Shown here in pieces: positions 62,673-64,000 of a DNA stretch of 64,000 bases. The notes beneath the pieces are model-generated. The model had not been told where the DNA came from, searched no databases, and worked only from the letters and a program-made list of their open reading frames with translations. Source of the DNA: RH-AL1 sp965198715 (lineage in GTDB: Bacteria; Pseudomonadota; Alphaproteobacteria; Rhizobiales; Beijerinckiaceae); NCBI GenBank assembly GCA_965198715.1, contig CBDAPV010000001.1:1984001-2048000 (forward strand), given 5' to 3'. Every line of letters begins with the position of its first letter. The first letter of the stretch is position 1. The translations under genes and the position numbers were made by a program.

Positions 62673-63641
62673 ATGGCACCGCGTCCTAGTTGGAAGGGTT
62701 ACCTCAAGCTCTCGCTCGTGTCTTGTCCCGTCGCGCTCTACCCATCCGCAAGTTCGAGCGAGAAGGTCTCGCTCCACCTGCTCAACGGCGAGACGGGCAA
62801 TCGGCTAAAGCAGCAATATGTCGACTCGGAGACCGGAGCCATCGTCGAGCGCGACGACCGCGTGAAAGGCTACGAGGTCTCGAAGAACGACTACATCATC
62901 ATCAGCGACGACGAACTCGCCGACGTCAAGATAGAGTCAAGCCACACGATCGACATCGAAAAGTTCGTGCCCAAGACCGAGATCGACCGTGTCTATTTCG
63001 ACAACAATTATTATCTCGCGCCCGACGACAAGGTCGGCGAGGAAGCGTTCGCAGTGATACGCGAGGCGATGACGCGGCGTGACATGGTCGGCATCGCCCG
63101 GGTCGTGCTTTTCGGCAAGGAACGCATGATTATGCTCGAGCCGCGCTCACAGGGGTTGCTCGGCACGACCCTACGTTATGCCTTCGAGGTGCGCGAGTCC
63201 GGCGCCTATTTCGACGACGTTCCCAAGGTCGAACTCACGAAGGAACTACTCGACCTCGCCTCGCACATCATCGATACCAAAGCGGGTAAGTTCCAGCCAG
63301 AGGATTTCAAGGACCGCTACCAGGATGCCGTCGTCGCCTTGATTCGCGCTAAGCAGGAGGGGCGTCCGCCGCCGGGCGTCACGGGCAGCGAACGCCCGAG
63401 CAACGTCGTCAACCTCATGGACGCGCTCAGGCGCAGCCTGGGCGAGGGCGCGGCGGATGCCAGGCCCGTTGCAGCCAAGCCGGTTTCGGCGAAGTCTGGC
63501 CATGCCAAGGCGGAAACCGCGCCGACGGAAGCGAAGACGGCGAAATCGAAAGTCGCAGCGAAAGCCTCCAAGCCGGCTGCCAACCTCAAGAGCCCCGCCA
63601 AGGAGGCGCCTGCTCGGCCCGCCACCCGCAAGCGCGCCTGA
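62673..63641 (+). CDS. ku: Ku protein of non-homologous end joining
   Basis: A 322-residue bacterial Ku that forms a homodimeric ring on DNA ends and recruits LigD. The Ku core (about 5-255) has MAPRPSWKGYLKLSLVSCPVALYPS at the N-terminus, HLLNGETGNRLKQQYVDSETG, VKGYEVSKNDYIIISDDELADVKIESSHTIDIEKFV and YYLAPDDKVGEEAFAVIREAM. The Lys/Ala/Pro-rich tail (about 265-322) is the basic extension that in other Ku proteins aids DNA threading and LigD contact. ATG 62673 is set by the family N-terminus. ligD is not in the window. Confidence 0.96.
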   Translation: MAPRPSWKGYLKLSLVSCPVALYPSASSSEKVSLHLLNGETGNRLKQQYVDSETGAIVERDDRVKGYEVSKNDYIIISDDELADVKIESSHTIDIEKFVPKTEIDRVYFDNNYYLAPDDKVGEEAFAVIREAMTRRDMVGIARVVLFGKERMIMLEPRSQGLLGTTLRYAFEVRESGAYFDDVPKVELTKELLDLASHIIDTKAGKFQPEDFKDRYQDAVVALIRAKQEGRPPPGVTGSERPSNVVNLMDALRRSLGEGAADARPVAAKPVSAKSGHAKAETAPTEAKTAKSKVAAKASKPAANLKSPAKEAPARPATRKRA

Positions 63642-63791
63642 AACCGCAGGAATAGGTGCCGGCACGGCTCGCGCGTGCAGATATGCATCGTATTTACTTT
63701 GTGCCCGCGGGCATCTCGACAGGCGGCCCAAGCGCCGCTATTCAACTTTTTGGCCGTTTCGTGGCTTAAAATGCTCAAGGAGGAGCTTCGT

Positions 63792-64000
63792 ATGGTACAC
63801 AAGTTCACGTCGATCGCTTTCGCCGGTGCTCTCATAGTGGCGGCTCTGCCGGCGTCCGCGCAGGATCTTGGTGGCGCGATCAACGGCCTTACTGCCGTTC
63901 CGGGTCAGCTGGTCGGCGGCGTCGGCTCGGGCCTCGGCATTGATCTCGATCCGTTCCACATCTTCACTCCGGCTCCCGCGCCGGCGATGGCTCCCGGCCC
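63792..64000 (+). CDS. Exported protein (5' part only)
   Basis: The gene runs off the right edge. A strong AAGGAGG lies nine bases before the ATG at 63792. A signal peptide (MVHKFTSIAFAGALIVAALPASAQ) is followed by a Gly/Pro/Ala-rich start of the mature protein (LGGAINGLTAVPGQLVGGVGSGLGIDLDPFHIF). No family can be assigned from about 69 residues; I saw no EcfG promoter upstream. Confidence 0.7.
   Translation, partial: MVHKFTSIAFAGALIVAALPASAQDLGGAINGLTAVPGQLVGGVGSGLGIDLDPFHIFTPAPAPAMAPG

Overview
The window looks like chromosomal DNA of a high-GC alphaproteobacterium, most likely of the order Hyphomicrobiales (Rhizobiales). The evidence is the complete general stress response module phyR / nepR-ecfG, a class I lysyl-tRNA synthetase, small families such as DUF6894, DUF1640, DUF4174 and DUF6481, a YejABEF-type peptide importer and an NHEJ Ku gene. 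I cannot name the genus. No rRNA, tRNA, CRISPR array, transposase or prophage was found.

Layout. 1-7.9 kb: the 5' part of a manganese catalase gene, a YgjP-type metallopeptidase, a DUF6894 protein, mutS, two small exported proteins, an alpha/beta hydrolase, cysE and a methyltransferase. 8.2-11.1 kb: a hybrid sensor kinase broken by two frameshifts and one nonsense codon. 11.2-25.6 kb: housekeeping and envelope genes (LysR regulator, O-antigen-ligase-like protein, GNAT, ppa, family 2 glycosyltransferase, rlmB, an esterase-like protein lacking its nucleophile serine, a glutamine amidotransferase), two further broken genes (DUF1640, EthD), a second Mn catalase, a Crp/Fnr regulator and lysK. 25.6-28.7 kb: an accessory patch of two SDR-oxidoreductase/repressor pairs, each with a visible palindromic operator. 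28.9-42.4 kb: glycogen synthase, a PdhS-like kinase, hemC-hemD, a YggS protein, an FAD oxidoreductase, an MFS exporter, a thioesterase, pheA and a diheme cytochrome c made by tandem duplication. 42.5-51.7 kb: a yejABEF operon with a PIN-domain toxin-antitoxin pair wedged between yejE and yejF, then modABC. 51.8-59.0 kb: nadABC, a small repeat protein, a DbpA-like helicase and fumC.

59.1-64 kb is the most coherent functional block. It holds ecfG-nepR, divergent phyR, a yqjD-yqjE-like membrane-protein pair, a small proline-rich ORF, ku and the start of an exported protein. Canonical EcfG promoters (GGAAC-N16/17-CGTT) can be read directly in front of phyR, the yqjD-like gene and ku. A 10-bp inverted repeat sets a second, divergent EcfG-like box towards the proline-rich ORF. 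The block therefore reads as a general stress regulator physically linked to several of its own targets, including DNA end-joining.
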